Shown piece after piece: positions 22,552 through 36,600 of a DNA stretch of 64,000 nucleotides (its first letter is position 1; each line of letters opens with the position of its first letter). The stretch comes from Merluccius polli. Taxonomy: Eukaryota; Chordata; Actinopteri; Gadiformes; Merlucciidae. Both the position numbers and the translations under genes were made by a program. The stretch is taken from contig JAOPHQ010000609.1 in assembly GCA_030340625.1 (NCBI GenBank), positions 87,229 through 151,228 on the forward strand. The letters run 5' to 3'. The notes beneath the pieces are model-generated. The model saw only the letters and a list, made by a program, of their open reading frames with translations. It did no database searches and was not told where the DNA came from.

Positions 22552-25500
22552 TCATTAAGACTTGTATTCATATTTCAGCAACCATGTTTGATTTCTCTAT
22601 CACAGTTTGTTACACTCCTTCTCTACTTTTAGTAGAAATGAGATGACTATCATTAATGGAGGAGGGGAGCAGGACGCATCTCTAACACGTGGTTATGTGA
22701 ATTTGAGAGGCTGGTTTTAAATACGCCTCGTGCCCAGATATACAGTTATAGTGTGATGCATGCACTGCAGTGCAGATGAAGCATGCGTAATAGCACCGGG
22801 TTCATGGCTGTCCCACCTGCTAGGGGGCTGCTGAAGGCAGCCACTGACATTTTCCCACACTGCCGAGGGGCTCGGGGAAACACTCCCGAAGGAATGCATC
22901 ACATCTCCTGACTGTCAATATGGAAATGAAGAAGGACATCGGTATAAATCCTCCCATAACCCATGCACATTTCCTTCAATGCTGCCACTGCGATGTGTAT
23001 GTTTTCAGTTTGGGCTCTGTTCTTCATCACAGTCAGGTTAATGATGACATAACGAACACAGACTTTCACCATTTTGACCTCCCTGGACAAGACTCTCTAG
23101 CTAAAGTTGTTTCAGTAATATTTTTAATTTCTTACTTTTCTTATTGATTTATATATTTCTTTTCGCCCTCCTTTGGTCACCTCTGCTATTCTTTAAAAGT
23201 CAAGTGACCCAGCAGACCCACCTGTGTGAGCACTAGCATCTATCCTTGAGAAGAGCTGTGCAGATTGCCATTTTGTCTGTATTTTGTTCAGAAGTCGATC
23301 CCACCTAATTCATCCCAAAGTGAATGTTTGTGGAAGGTTTCAGAGATCCAGTTTATTTGACACATTGCAGTCCTAATTCTGACCATAAGCAAATATTCTG
23401 TGTGCAATGGCATAAATGGTTCTTAAATCAATGTGCTTACACAGAATTTGGTATATTTTGGGCTTACATTGTTATTTTAATGAAAATTATTGGAGATGCC
23501 TAATCAGTCACTAGTTGATGGATTGTGAGTGCAGATTTATATTGATTTGGATGAACCCACTTACCTCAGTCTCACTGTGATTGATATGCACTGGGCCTGT
23601 GCCCTATCCCAACATGGGCAGAGAGGCAGACTTTTCTCAAACCAACAATTGGAAATATTATTAGATGTTAATTATTTGTGTTGCTGACTAATGGGGTAGC
23701 CAAATGGACTTTGAACTGTCCTTTTTAATCTCCTTTCTACACATTTATCCTTGTCAGGTTAACAAATGCTCATTAGCTGTTCTTTTTTAAGTTTTTATCA
23801 ATTTCACGTTCACAATATAATAAGTCCAAACTGTCTCCAGCTTGAATTGATGTCCATCCATAGTCCTCAATAATTTATCCCATCTAATTTCAAATTAGCA
23901 GTTAGGTTAACAGTCCAAAGTAGGTTCAATGTAGCTCTAGTCATAGGCTAAACGGCAATTCATACCTTTTCTACTAAAGTTGAATTTTTCTTCGCAAAAA
24001 AATATACACTGCAGTACTGCCAGAAAATACATGATCTCTTTATCTGATTAGTAAGAGACATATCTAAGGCGTTTTGGCCTCCATTTTGGCTGCTCATGGC
24101 TAGACGACATGGTCTCACAAATAACAGTAACCTGATTCACAGCATCACGCTGAATACGCGTTGTGTGTCATGGGGAGTTGGAAAATGTCTGGGCTTGAAC
24201 CATCCCCTATTTATAAACTTTGTCCACTTTATAAATGACCTGGGCTTGACCGTCACCCTCTTAACTTGACATGTTCACCGCAGCAAGCCACCGCAAGCCC
24301 AACCAGTACAGCTCATCAGCTTCCTGTCCAATTATGGTAACCGTCTCTTATGTACTTTACAGACTTGGTGCATTAACCGAAACAAAAGATCGGGGCACCT
24401 AGCCAGGGAAGGAGGAAATTGCATTTTGTGTGTAAAAGTGCTAACAATGATGAGGCAACGTTGCTCTGAGACACTATTTATAGTGTCTTGACAGTTATCC
24501 AGCTCCTTCTGGGACCCACTGTGTAGGCAAACAGTGCTACCACCCCCCAATAGCATAGACAGTCTCGGAAAATAAGATTTGCCGCCCAAAGGACACCTCA
24601 GCCTGTACAGCCATCTTCAAAGTAGAATTTGTTAATGTCTGTCACATCAGGTTTTTGTGGAATTGCTTGCCCGAGATTTGCCCCCTCTAGAGCTAGCACA
24701 GGTCTTAAAAAAACATTTGAATTTTGGGGACAGCATATTATAGTATTTGAATGTTGATGTATGAAACCTTAGTTTTAAAAATCGAACAACAATCCATCAT
24801 AGGCTTGGTTTTCTATTTTATTTCTATTTTATTTATTTTGTCGCAGACTTCTGAAGCTGTCTGAACAGTTGAGGAGTCAGGTTGTCCTTGCATTCTGCTC
24901 GAATGCTTCAAAAAGCTTAGACTTTTCTAACTGGAATAACTCAAAGATGTGGTTATGTTCTTTTAACATATCAGTATTCACTCTTGCACTGTATCATTGT
25001 ACATCTGTCAAGGACAGGGATTTTGATGGCGTGTGACGTTTTCTTTGAAATGTTTTACTTTACTTCCGTGCTACTCTTTCCCTATTAAGCCAGCTTTTAT
25101 ACCTAAATGGTGTCTTTGCTCTTTATTATATTGCAATCTCAAGGTGATGTCCTCTAATTTGCGTCATCAGAATTATTTGAGCCTTTCAATCAGTTGTATA
25201 TAGAGCCTTTCTGCTTGCATCCTCTCAATATGACAATGGGTAGTGGGCTCCCCGCATGATGATACCGCCTGAGTATTGATTCAGTGTTCATAAGGCCTCA
25301 CATTCGGCTCTGTCTGCTTTATACACTTCATCTTCTTTTCCCCCACTCTTCCTTCATTTCAACTCCCCCCTTCCCCTCTCTCCTCTTTTTGGCATCAAGT
25401 CTTTTCAAAAGACTGCAGGGAATAGATTCATTCAGTTACATTATGTGTGACAATGACTCTCTAAATGAATGCCAATGCAAAAGAGACCCGATATTTATTC

Positions 25501-26306
25501 CACCATGGACTCTTCCGGGTGTTATGAAATTCATATTAATGGATTGAGGTTAATCCAAAAGTAATGTCCATGCTACTGACCTTGAACAATGCATTTCAAA
25601 TCTAAAGTGCATTTATTATGTGAGGACATTGTGAGGAAGAAAACTAAAGACGCAAGGGTCATGACCATGATGGCTAATGCATCCCGTGTACTGTAGACGA
25701 TTATCAACATGTAAAATGTTGTTAAATGTGTTATTGGGTAGCCATTGATTTTTTTTTAACCACATTGGCATTGTGAAATATGCATTGCAGGCTGTGTATA
25801 AATCCTCTTGGCTGCTTGTTTGATGAATCCGCTTCATTAGTGAAAATTATCTTAGCAGAATTAGCAGAGCATTGAGTCAATGCATTTGATGGAGATGAGT
25901 GATTCCGCTAATCTGGATACCGCAGGCCTTGTGAGCTGTCTATCTTAACACCCCTGGCTGAGCACCATGAACAAAACCAGTTTCTCAAGAGGCTACTTTA
26001 GAAAAATATTAGCAATGGACCTAAAGAAGTCATTTAATTTTCAGTTTCATGGTTTTTGGAAGCTTTGGGTCTGAACTTGTATCAACATGACTGCCAATTG
26101 TACCATCCAATTGTATCGCCATTGCCATATATCTTTATGTCACTCAGCAAGACTTTCATATCAAGCACACCCAATTCAAGTCATCATTAAACCATTAAAA
26201 GTGTATTATTGTCGTCCTGAGGCGATTCTGTGTAACTGTCTGAGAAAGCAATAAACTGAATTTAGTTTTATTATTGTTTTTGACTTCAGTTTGAGATGAT
26301 TGTATC

Positions 26307-26314
26307 GTGTAGAC
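26307..26314 (+). repeat. Target-site duplication, left copy
   Basis: gtgtagac, identical to 26801-26808, directly abuts the terminal cagtg of the element at 26315. Confidence 0.85.
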
Positions 26315-26800
26315 CAGTGCCCCTCAACCTTTTTGTTACTGTAGGGGTGGGTGGGGGGGGGGGGGGGGGGCGCAATGCATTTTTTTGTTTGTTTTGTTTG
26401 TTTTTTGGCATTGTTATATGCCTGCCTCAGTTGCTGTGAGTAAACACAGCAACTGGACCATTATTAAGAATAAAAAGTGTAATAAACAGTGTTATTAATA
26501 GACAGTACCAGTCTCACAGTTCTCAAAACGTTATAACAGCATCACACATATAATTATTAAATATATACTAAGGGCATCTCACATTGCAAATGTATGCTTA
26601 ATTTAAACTATAGTTGGGTTAATGGCACCCAGTTGCTCATTGTGCTGTTAAATTGAATTAGGTACAATACAAATAGACTGGAAAAATGGTAATGTTGGAC
26701 ATTTTTGGAATTTTATGGAATTCTTTTCTGCTTCATTTCTAAATGTCTGCGGCCAATGGTCCATGGCCTGGTACCGGCCGGTACCAGATGAGAACCACTG
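26315..26800. mobile_element. Non-autonomous hAT-type DNA transposon, 486 bp
   Basis: The left end reads cagtgcccctcaaccttttt. The right end, read on the other strand, is cagtggttctcatctggtac. These imperfect inverted termini start with CAGTG, as in many hAT elements, and are flanked by a perfect 8 bp duplication (gtgtagac), the length made by hAT transposases. The inside contains a long G run (about 26347-26370), AT-rich sequence and gcctggtaccggccggtacc near the right end. There is no transposase frame. The perfect target duplication argues for complete boundaries. Confidence 0.85.
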
Positions 26801-26808
26801 GTGTAGAC
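26801..26808 (+). repeat. Target-site duplication, right copy
   Basis: gtgtagac, identical to the left copy at 26307-26314. Confidence 0.85.
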
Positions 26809-29289
26809 TATTAGTAGCAACTGGATGCCCCACCAAAACAAAACATTCTGTCAAGTGCTCTGTTTGCGTCCAGAGTATCCTAGTGTGATGAAGAGCCTCA
26901 GCTTTGCTCTGGTGTCACATTCCTTCATCATCCCTTGCATTCAAATGTATTTAGTATGGAAAAAGAAGCCCTCCTCTTGTTTTTGTGCAAATGCTGTGCT
27001 AATTTGCTTCCTCAGACTTCAATGTGTGGCATAGACTTCACAGTGGGTGAGAACACCATTTAGAAAGTCTGTACAAAAGCATGAATAGTTTTTTCCTTTT
27101 TCACATTTTAATTGGATAAACACATGCAAGTTCCCTCATAAGTTTTCATAAGAGCATCCCCCCCCCCCCCCAAGATTCTGTGAAAACACAGGTAAGAAAG
27201 TTTATTTTCACACTATGATTCCATACCTTTTATATGTCCACATTTCACCCATCTTTGCATAGTACAATTATTACATCCCATTCACATATTAACTGGAGTC
27301 CACAGTGAAATAGAAAGTGAACTGAATTGTTTTACCTCTAGAGGGCAACATAATCTCACTAAGCGTGGTCTGTTTTTTGGCTTGCGTTATCCCCCCCCCC
27401 CCCCCCCCCATGTCAACACCCTACTCAAACTAGTCAGAGTTGGACCCAACCTACTGCATAATGAACTTCACTATTCCTCATTCACTGGCATTCAGTCATA
27501 GCAATGCTATGCACAGGTTTTGAATGGTGCTTGCCAGGGCATCGTGCAGGTTGATTAATTGGCTGTGTTTTTTTTCTTTGCAACAAACCCAAGTGCATTT
27601 TATTCACACACACATTCTCTCATAATCACCAGCTCATTCAGTTTTTTTGTTTTTTTTTTACTGCATGCATTCACCATCATGGAAACCTCAGTGCAGGTTC
27701 AGGTTGTTATGACGACCGGGTGCAGCACTCTGTTCAACATTAAGAATTCTGAGAAGCTCTTGCATTGTGGCTCATCGCTAGACACTTAATGCAGTCTGTG
27801 TTTGGCAGACTTTTTGTCTTTCAGAGCTTTCTATTTTATATGAGTAGTGTTTGGATGAAAGCATCCGCTAATTGACTAGATGAACAGAAATAGTGAAAAG
27901 CCAATATAATAGCCCTTTTATACTGCAACAAAACACTGAAAAGACTCCTTTACGCTTCGGTGGGCATGGACAGGTGTAGGTTGACGGGTCACCTGTGTGG
28001 TGAAGGCAGAATGACAGTCAGCATGGCGCCGGTGCACAGCACGACGCTCCAGAGGAGAGTGAAAACTCGGGTGGTGCATAGTGGTGTAAACTTTCCATGA
28101 CAACGTGGGTTCAAAAGTCACCTTTCTGCCTGTGGCCGGTGCTACGTGCTCTCTGCTGGCTCCTTTTGTCTTCTCTAAGAATAGGTTATCAGTAGGTCCT
28201 TGCCCCCCTTTATTTCATGGAAGTCAGGCCAACTGTTAAGGTACGGAGTGCTTCTCTCTGGACACTGGTACAACATTGCTGACTTGTTTTTGACAAACTG
28301 CCAGGGAGACCGGAAGGGCATGAATGTATCTAACTTTTAAGGTGTTGAATTATTTTTGCTGAACCATAGCCTTGGGGCAAGTTTTGCCTTGCTTTTCCAA
28401 GTTAAAATGTGTTTACAATAAGTCAAACTCAGTTTGTGACGCACAGTGTGATTTCTGTGATCAAAGTATGGCCAACATTGCAATATTTTAGGGAGAGGCA
28501 ACTGACACTTTGAGGCAAACTTCATCACAGTCAAACCTAAGCTGTTGGCGACACACAAGCTAGGTGGCATAGTGTGCTACATGATGTGATGCATCATGAC
28601 AGCCTTGATTTCCAAACCATTAACTCACATTAAAGAAGTAAATAAATTGTGAAATGGGATTAGGGTCGTATCTTGTATTTTATATTCGGATTCCTATCTT
28701 TAGATGTTTAAAGTAATTATAAAACAAATGCGTAGTGTATATGATGTTAGACCAAAGTACATAGTTTTAACTTCACCCATCGCAGCTCCCTGAATCCCCC
28801 AGCAGCTTAGCTCTATTTGTTTTGTGTGGCCTAGAACTGAATGTTTACCCTGATGCTATTCCCCAGTGAGCCAGTATTTTGATTAGCAATCCTCATGCCT
28901 CCTTAAGACAGTATAACAAAGTAATCGATACCTTCTACCTTTTAATAATGATGAATGGAACAGTTGGTGGGGATTCATTAATGTATACAAAGTGCAAAAT
29001 CGATGATGCCCTTCGATGGTGATCGTGTCCACACAGAGGGCCACACGTGTTGCACACAGACTGCACACAGTGGTTTGCTGTCCTCAGTGTTACTATTAAG
29101 ACTAATCTTCTTTTCCTCCCAATATTCGAAATTTGGAGAGCATGGTATTCATTTTAGGCCAAAGCAACGACCTGGTAAACACTCCTGTTTGCCTGTTGGG
29201 TCGGATACATTGGTGGGATTCTAACGCTCCTTACATGGATCAGACCCACATCCAATGGTTATCTAACTGATTCTGGAGTTAAACAGGAT

Positions 29290-29760
29290 TCATTTATCAA
29301 AACTTTTGCAAAATAAATCCTGTTGCCAAATATATTTAAAAAAACACAAAAATCCCTGTCTTTTCTCTTTTTGTAAAACAATTTCAAATGTTTGATGACT
29401 CATTCTGCACTCAGGGGCATTTACTAATTTTGCGTCCAATGAAAATGCTTCAGCTCCATCGTGGGGATGACCCTGCGTCTCTCCTTCACCAGCAGCACTG
29501 CCGGTCGGCCCAAACATATGGCCTTACTCCAACGACTTCATCATGGTCGTCTTCTTCCTCATTTTCATCCCTGACCGATTCACCCAAGTATATGTCGTCA
29601 AAATCTGCAGGTGTAGGCGAAGGTGGTAGTGAGAAGTCACGGCTTTCCATGTTGAAATATCCAAGACAAGTCCTTCCCTAGCTTCGTGTTTTTTACCAGA
29701 AATACGTAAATATGCAGAATCAAATAGCACTCCGACTTCCGTTTCATGGGGCCTTTAACT
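29290..29760 (-). pseudogene. Possible remnant of a transposon-borne gene, unknown product
   Basis: On the minus strand an ATG at 29650 opens 54 codons (to 29486) with a proline-rich start (SLPPSPTPADFDDIYLGES) and an acidic run (DENEEEDDHDE), then GVRPY. In the neighbouring frame, just one base shifted, the sequence carries on as MFGPTGSAAGEGETQ for 75 codons. The upstream flank on that strand reads aaggccccatgaaacggaag, like the start of a common fish repeat. A one-base shift would join the two frames into one longer product, so this looks like a broken small gene. From memory, fish repeat-associated proteins with a PYMFxP motif exist, but I am not certain. Confidence 0.3.
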
Positions 29761-30590
29761 TAACTTAACTGTATGACCGGTTGCCTGGTAACTCAACCCT
29801 AGGTCTAATACGCAGTCAGCACAGGAGTGAATCGGATCAAAACAAATGAGAAGCGAGCACGCTCTTAACCATTTGAGGGGAGAAGGAGGATTCATTATTA
29901 ACAATGAACCAGTCAGTACATCATGATCAGTTTTGATCAATTGCCCATGGATTTATGTTGTTAAATTGCTTTGTGATTACTGGTGTACAAAATATAATTA
30001 CAAAATATCACATGAATAGCCATTTGAAGGCCAACCTAAACATACTGTCTATACTCTATATTCACACATGTAGGCCTATTGCAACTAACTTCTACTTAAA
30101 ACTCTAATGCTGATTCAAGATTATTCATGTGAAAAAAGACTTGCCACTAATGGTGGCAACGGTGTGCATTGCTCTGCTATGTAGCTTCGAAAAAACCCAA
30201 AATGATGGGGGGGGGGGGCGGGATTGTTGCAGTGCTAATGGTCAGGCATGAGTCTTACACTCCTGAACTAAGTATTGGTGTGTGAAGAGGCTGTATTGTC
30301 TTATAGTGATGGATGACAATAAGCCTGATTCCATGGCTACATTAGATTCCCCACCCGCCTCATGTCCTAGCAGCATCAACCAATTTGACAGGACTCTGAT
30401 GGGATTAGCCTGGCTGTTGTCATTTCCCCTCCCAATTTCGTATCATTAGCTCAATTTAAATGTAGGCAGCCATCCCAAGAAGTAGTCATTTAAAAGATGT
30501 AAAATGATCTTCAGAGGTTTCATCCACCAAGGTCTAGATGTGCTCTAATTTTCCTTTAACAGCTGACTTTTAGGAGGTTGAACTGCTAGT

Positions 30591-30680
30591 GGTCCTGTTT
30601 AGCTCGACTGCTAGAGCATTACATCTGCCAGAGTTAGGGGTTAGATTCCCACTGGGGCCACCCATGCTAAGAATGTCAAC
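30591..30680 (+). mobile_element. tRNA-derived SINE fragment
   Basis: Starts ggtcctgtttagctcgactg (A box about 30600-30611), has a B-box-like ggttagattcc at 30639-30649, then ccactggggccacc and gctaagaatgt (30666-30676). This is the same family as 19709-19791 but in the opposite orientation. Confidence 0.7.
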
Positions 30681-33600
30681 TACATGTCAACTTTGAAACC
30701 GTCTACTTTTGGAAACTATGAGAATTGTTAAACTTACCAGAGAGTCATCAACCAGAAGATTGATGCTTTCTCTTATAGAGAATATTATTGAACTGTTCCA
30801 TTTTAATGAAGTGTTTATGGGTTGTTTTCATTATTGATGAAACCAGTAGGGGATTAAGAAGTTGTGTAAGACATGGTTACCAAATGCTCTTTTGTGTGCC
30901 CCGTTTGCGTCCTCTTAAGGTGGCCTCAGGGCCTGAGTAGCGCTCCCACCCTACAACCTCTGTACGCTGTTCAGGGGTGGGGGGTCCGGGTGCTGCTGAT
31001 ATTGTTGAAACAGCCTCTTTAATTTGTGATAAGCATGGGAGACTTGGATCCCAGGGTTTACAGTCTTCTGGACAGATTGTGCTGCTTCTTTTCTTTGCTT
31101 TCAGCAAGTTGTACAGGAGCACCAGCAAAATCAGCGCCCGGTCATCTGGCCAGCCACTGGAAGCATGACTGGAAGTGACTGTGTTCATTTATTTATAAAA
31201 ATGTATGGTTTTATTTGTTAGTTTATAAGTCCCTAAAGTTAAGTTTCACTTAAATAGGAATTCTGCATATTTGCTGTTTTATGACAGGGAAAGCCCTTAA
31301 TATAGAACAAGCTATATGGCAGAATATAGTCATTTGTATGAAATGTACTTTGAGCCAACATGGAGGTATGTGTACATCTGTAATGGGCCGTTAAAGTGAT
31401 TGAAAAGTGCCCATTTGGAGTAGTTTAAAGAGTGTAATTAATAGGTAGGACTTCTGAGAGGGGTGTGATGCATGAAAGTGTTGCAGTCAGCGCTGGAGAT
31501 GGGCTGTGCATTCTAATTAAAAGCTGCACTTTTTATACATTGCCTCCTTAGAAGACATCTTGTGCATGAAGATGCTTAGGCTTGTACGACACTATTGGTA
31601 ATCTAATCTGGAAATCTACTTGAAAGTGAGACTGTATCTCCACTTCCCACACATTTTCAGCACCAATGGCTCAAGGCAGTTCTTGGCTTTAAGCTTTAAA
31701 GTCCAATGTTACGTATTTTGTTCTTAATTTTGTATTGGCTATGCACTTTATAACGGACAATATCAGATGACCTGAAAATGTATGCGTAGTCACTTGACTT
31801 TTGTAATTGCCACGAGGGACTAAAAATAGCCTCCGTTTTATTTTATGACTGCAGGCCATACTTTTTGATCTGGTGCCCAACAATGTATAGCTCCTTTATT
31901 AAGACTTCAGTGATGTGAAATAGTGGTTTGCTGAGGTTAAGATTCATAGCCAGTTTTAAGGGGAACCCTTAACGTTTCAACTATCCCTAATAGTGTTTGT
32001 ATAGTGTTTTAGTCACACTCACTGGACCTATTTTCTCCCGTTTTAGAATGTATCGGGCCACCATTTCTAAGCATTACAAATAACATTGTAAATCTTGTCT
32101 CTAATCTTCTCAGTATTGCATATACAGTAACTGTTTGGTAATGCGATCTGGCATTTCTTGGTGCTGATGTATGCCTCTGAGCACAATACACAGAAAGCAG
32201 GTGATGTGGCTACTTCAAACTGACTGAATGCTTGGAAGGAAGCCCACTGTTGTATGCACGTCTCCCCTGCATATCAATTAAGCTACATCATCGTGGGCTG
32301 AATAAGAGACAGATGGCTAGGCCATTACAGCAGGGGGGACAACAGAAAGCGTTAAGGTTTCCGCCGTAATTTCCAGGCCGTTGGTGCTCTGCCCAGATGT
32401 ATTTTTTTTTTTTATTGTAAGAGCTGTGATGTGAATGTCCGGCTCTATTGGTGCATACAGTACTAATGTGGATCATTCAGTGGATTTGTGCTCGTTAGGC
32501 CTGTTTTGGTTTTATGTGTGTATATATATATATGGTGTTATCAAGAGAAAAGATACATTTGTTCAAATGCTGAATTGATGAACATTTCTGTTAAGTATTA
32601 TATTTGTTGTGGTAAACATGTGACATGCTCTCCAATATAGAAGTGTTCATCAACATGCTCTGCAGATTTCTGCACTGGGTGGCAGGCCTTGCAGTCATTG
32701 GCAGGATTGGTTCACTCTAATAGCAAACAAGAGTCTCATCCCCAGATAAAGCCAGAGGCAATGTATTGCAGCCTGGAGGCCAGCAAGAACAATCTTTGTT
32801 ACCAGGCAACAGTTTACCGATGGAGGGAGGGCTAGCAACAGGGTCTTCCTCCGCCAGCCCCTCCCTCGCCTGTCCTTCATCATAGTCGCATCAGGATTAA
32901 ACCTGCCGCTGGCCTGGCATTAAAAAGTCTAGCGCCATGCTGATTTAATGTTACGCAAGCTTGAATGTTTTGCTCTGCATGGCCCTGATTTGTCTAAATC
33001 CTTCCTCTTACAATTTCTCACTTTTAGTCTTTTCAGATAAATGGAGATGAGTCAAGGGTGCTTGTGGCCCTTGATTAATCCACAAAAACAAGCCCTTTAT
33101 CATTCACCTTTTTTTATTTTTATTTACAAAGCTCTAGAAGATCATGTGTAGTATTCTGTTAAAACTATGGCATCCTTTTGTTCAACAATTTGGCAGGGAT
33201 TTTCAACCGTGAAATCACTTTTACAAAAATAAGCTTGTTGCTTGCTTTGGAAGTTTGGTTGTTGTCATCTGTTTCCTGAACAGTGCATCAGCCAAGTTCA
33301 TGCGTTTCCAGCCACTGAGAAAGGGGGTCCTTGTTCGATGGATGCCAAACAGTCGTCGTGACTATTGCCTGTCCGCAGCCTCAAGCACTCATTACCATAC
33401 AGCTGTCCTGTGTAGAGGATGCGATGAGAAGGAGACCCAGGGATGCAGAAAAAAAAGACCCCTCTTCCAGAATCACCTCACAGGCTTGAACCACCCCAGA
33501 TGGGAGGTGGGGTTCAAACCATTAGGCACATGATCTATTGTCACCATGAAAAGGTCATCCCGGGGAGGAACGGGGTCATGAGTGACTTGGAACCCCCGAG

Positions 33601-36600
33601 CCCAAGCTTTTGTTGCCTGAAGTGTGTACAATTAAGCTGTCAACAATATTGATCTTTAAACAATAGATTTACTTTTGTCCTCAAAAGCGTCAATTGAAAA
33701 GATGCTTATATACCACTCATTCCATTTGTGAACCCATTTAGTGTCATTAGACAGGTGGAGTAACGTTGCTTATGCAGCGGTGTAGGGCTTCATCACTGTG
33801 TCTAGGGCAGTAAGACGCCCACTTGGTGTCTGTGTAACCCCAGCAGGGTTCATGACCCAGGAAGGCAAGTGACAAGGGAAAGGGAACAAGCAGGATGCTT
33901 GCTGAGAATTTGATGAAATGCCCTTAATACAGGTTTCTTTTACGCAACTTTTGTTTTTTTAGAAACACAAAAACACCTCATGGAAAATGCATTTCTAGAG
34001 AAAGTAAAGGAAAATATATTTTGTGGGGAGTTTCTTCACTCTTATGCTAATTTTACAGCGTGTCTTTGATAAAGATGAGGTGTGGAGTGCACTTTTCCAT
34101 AATACCGCTGTTCTCATAAAAGCTTTAATTGATGACCTACCTCAACGGTGTTGGAAAGGTTAATGCATCATTTTGCTCATTGTTCTCTACCCCCTGAAAT
34201 TAACAAGAACTTGACAACCAAATTGCTGGTTGTTTGTTTGTTGTTTTGTCTTTTGAAAAATTGTTTAAACTACATTGTAAAAAAAAAGACTATTTGAGGA
34301 TTGTTATAGACAAAAATTCCTCATGGAAAATAACCTGAATTCTGAACTCCATCCCGACTCCACTGTCCGCATATGACTTGTTTCTTTGTCGTTATTTGCC
34401 GGCCGAGTGGATCCCTTCCCCGTCTGAAGCCCTAGACACACACTGGACGCTGCACTGTATTCCCTTTCAAGGTTAACATCAAGGTTACAACCCAGAGCAT
34501 GACATTTATGACCCTTTAAATTGTTTTTCTGCAAACTAATAGAGGTCAAATCTATCACTGGACCAAGGTCACAATGCACTTGGTATTCACTTTGATAGCT
34601 TGAGCCATAAACCATGTCTAAAATGGACAACACTGTGGGAGAGGGAGCCCCCCCTCTACGCAGTGAGAGGAGTAAAGAACACAACACAGACTGCATCTCA
34701 GCAGTGGCCATGCCTCCCTGCGACGAGTGAACGCACTGTGACACAGAGTATCATTACAAAGCCTAAATGCTTTATATTTAGAGAACTGTGGGTAGCCGGC
34801 TCCTACAAATACCAATTCAGGGTAGAAGATTTATATAGTGAACCGGAGCACTGTTTGGTTGAGTTCAGGAAAAATGTTTGTTTGCTGCAAAATGTTCCAA
34901 CTGTTTATATGTTGACTGTTGCCCAGTAAAACTTGGGCCATCATTTTAAGGCATTTTTGAGACAAGTACGATTGTGTAACAAGTATTTGGATAGTAGAAT
35001 GTTTGTTTATTGGAAGACAAACAGAAGTGGTATCATTTACAACTGCAGGCTTCCTATTGGACACTGATTTTAAAGACGTTTAGCCCTTAACTTTATATAA
35101 CCGCCAAACGCCATATTTTAGTAATGACTAGCAGATGATTTTAAATAATACAAGTGGTGTCTACTTTGAAGCTGCCCACACCACTTTACCTACAGGGCAA
35201 CCAGCAGGGGAAAAGATTGAAATCTCTGTCAATAAAGAAATGTCCACTAGCCACCCTGCATTAGTCTTATGAAACCTTTCAATTAAACATTATCATCTGT
35301 CAGACATGGTATAGGCACCATTACTGTTTCTTGCTAGGAGTAGTGTGTCAAGGAAACGAAAGACATTTGACTCATGCTGACTTGCGTGTGTAATAATTGA
35401 ATAATAGAAGACCGGCAACTTATGCTCTTTACGTCAATTGGACGCCATAAACCCAGACCACACAGAGGCTTTGAACATGCTGTTTAACAGCCTCAATGCC
35501 TACCTCCATGTTCTCCTCACTCTCTGGCTCCAGACCCTGGTATGTAGCTAGTAAGAGACTCCACACTGGATCCTATTCCCCCTGATCCCTTTCCACCCCC
35601 CCCCCCCCCCCCCTCTACACATCAGAGCTGCAAACTTCAGCCCTGCTCAAGATTAAAAGGTGTGCTGTTGATTTGATACTGCTGAATTTGAAGGAGATTA
35701 CATTCAGGGTAAAAAATTAACAAGGGCTTAACAGAAAAACAATCGATCTATTCCAGGTGTTTGACTGTGTTTATACAATGTGTCAGTGGGAATTAGAGGT
35801 GCAGGCAGAAGGCAAATGGATTAGCTTTAACGTCCTGCAGAGCTCACCCCCACCTTTCTGAAATGAAACAGTTATGACCCTTGACCCCAGCCATCAAACC
35901 TAGCACTTCTAGCACAGTTCCCAGGAGATCCCCAGCCCCAACCCTCACTATGATCTGTTTTATAACTTCAGCAGCATGTGGTTCCTGTGATCTCGTGAAG
36001 TTAGCTGTCCTGTTTTCTTTAAACTACAAAGCTTTGAACTACAAAGCCACACAATCACCACACTAACAAAAAGCCTATTCTTTTTAGCTATTTTAACATT
36101 ATCTTTTGCATTGATATCACCCCTTGATTGGTTTTAGATATATTGGATAGTAGTACCTGATATTCACCAGTCAACATTAAAATATTAATGACTAGAGAAC
36201 TGTGTATTTAACTTTATTGCCATGTATGCGTAACCGGTTCAGTGGATTGCATATAAAAGGGAGTGTCTACTCGGTGTGTGTCATTGACACGAAGTCACAT
36301 AGAAAACATGATTCCATGACGAAAGAGCGCGCATGCCGGACTCTCAGAACTTCAAACAGGCATGTCTTAAGACATCTTTCTTATACACATGCACGCACAC
36401 ACACATGCACACATACACACACAAAATAAATTGAAATGCATTTCATGTGACTCAATGTCCACTCTAGAGTAGGCTTCATTTTTATTGCTGGTGCATTGCA
36501 TCACTCAACTTCACCGTCGAGACGTATTAAACATCACCACATCCTCTCATGCCCCGTCTTTTTTTTTTTTTTATCCCCTTTTCAAAATAAGTATTATTTA

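Noticed and set aside
33780..33860. Possible third tRNA-derived SINE (gggcagtaagacgcccactt and gggttcatgaccc)
   Set aside because: B-box match is weak and there is no clear A box or shared tail, so I did not list it as a feature.
34304..34744. 146-codon minus-strand frame
   Set aside because: No domain, non-ATG start, no neighbouring gene signals; likely chance.
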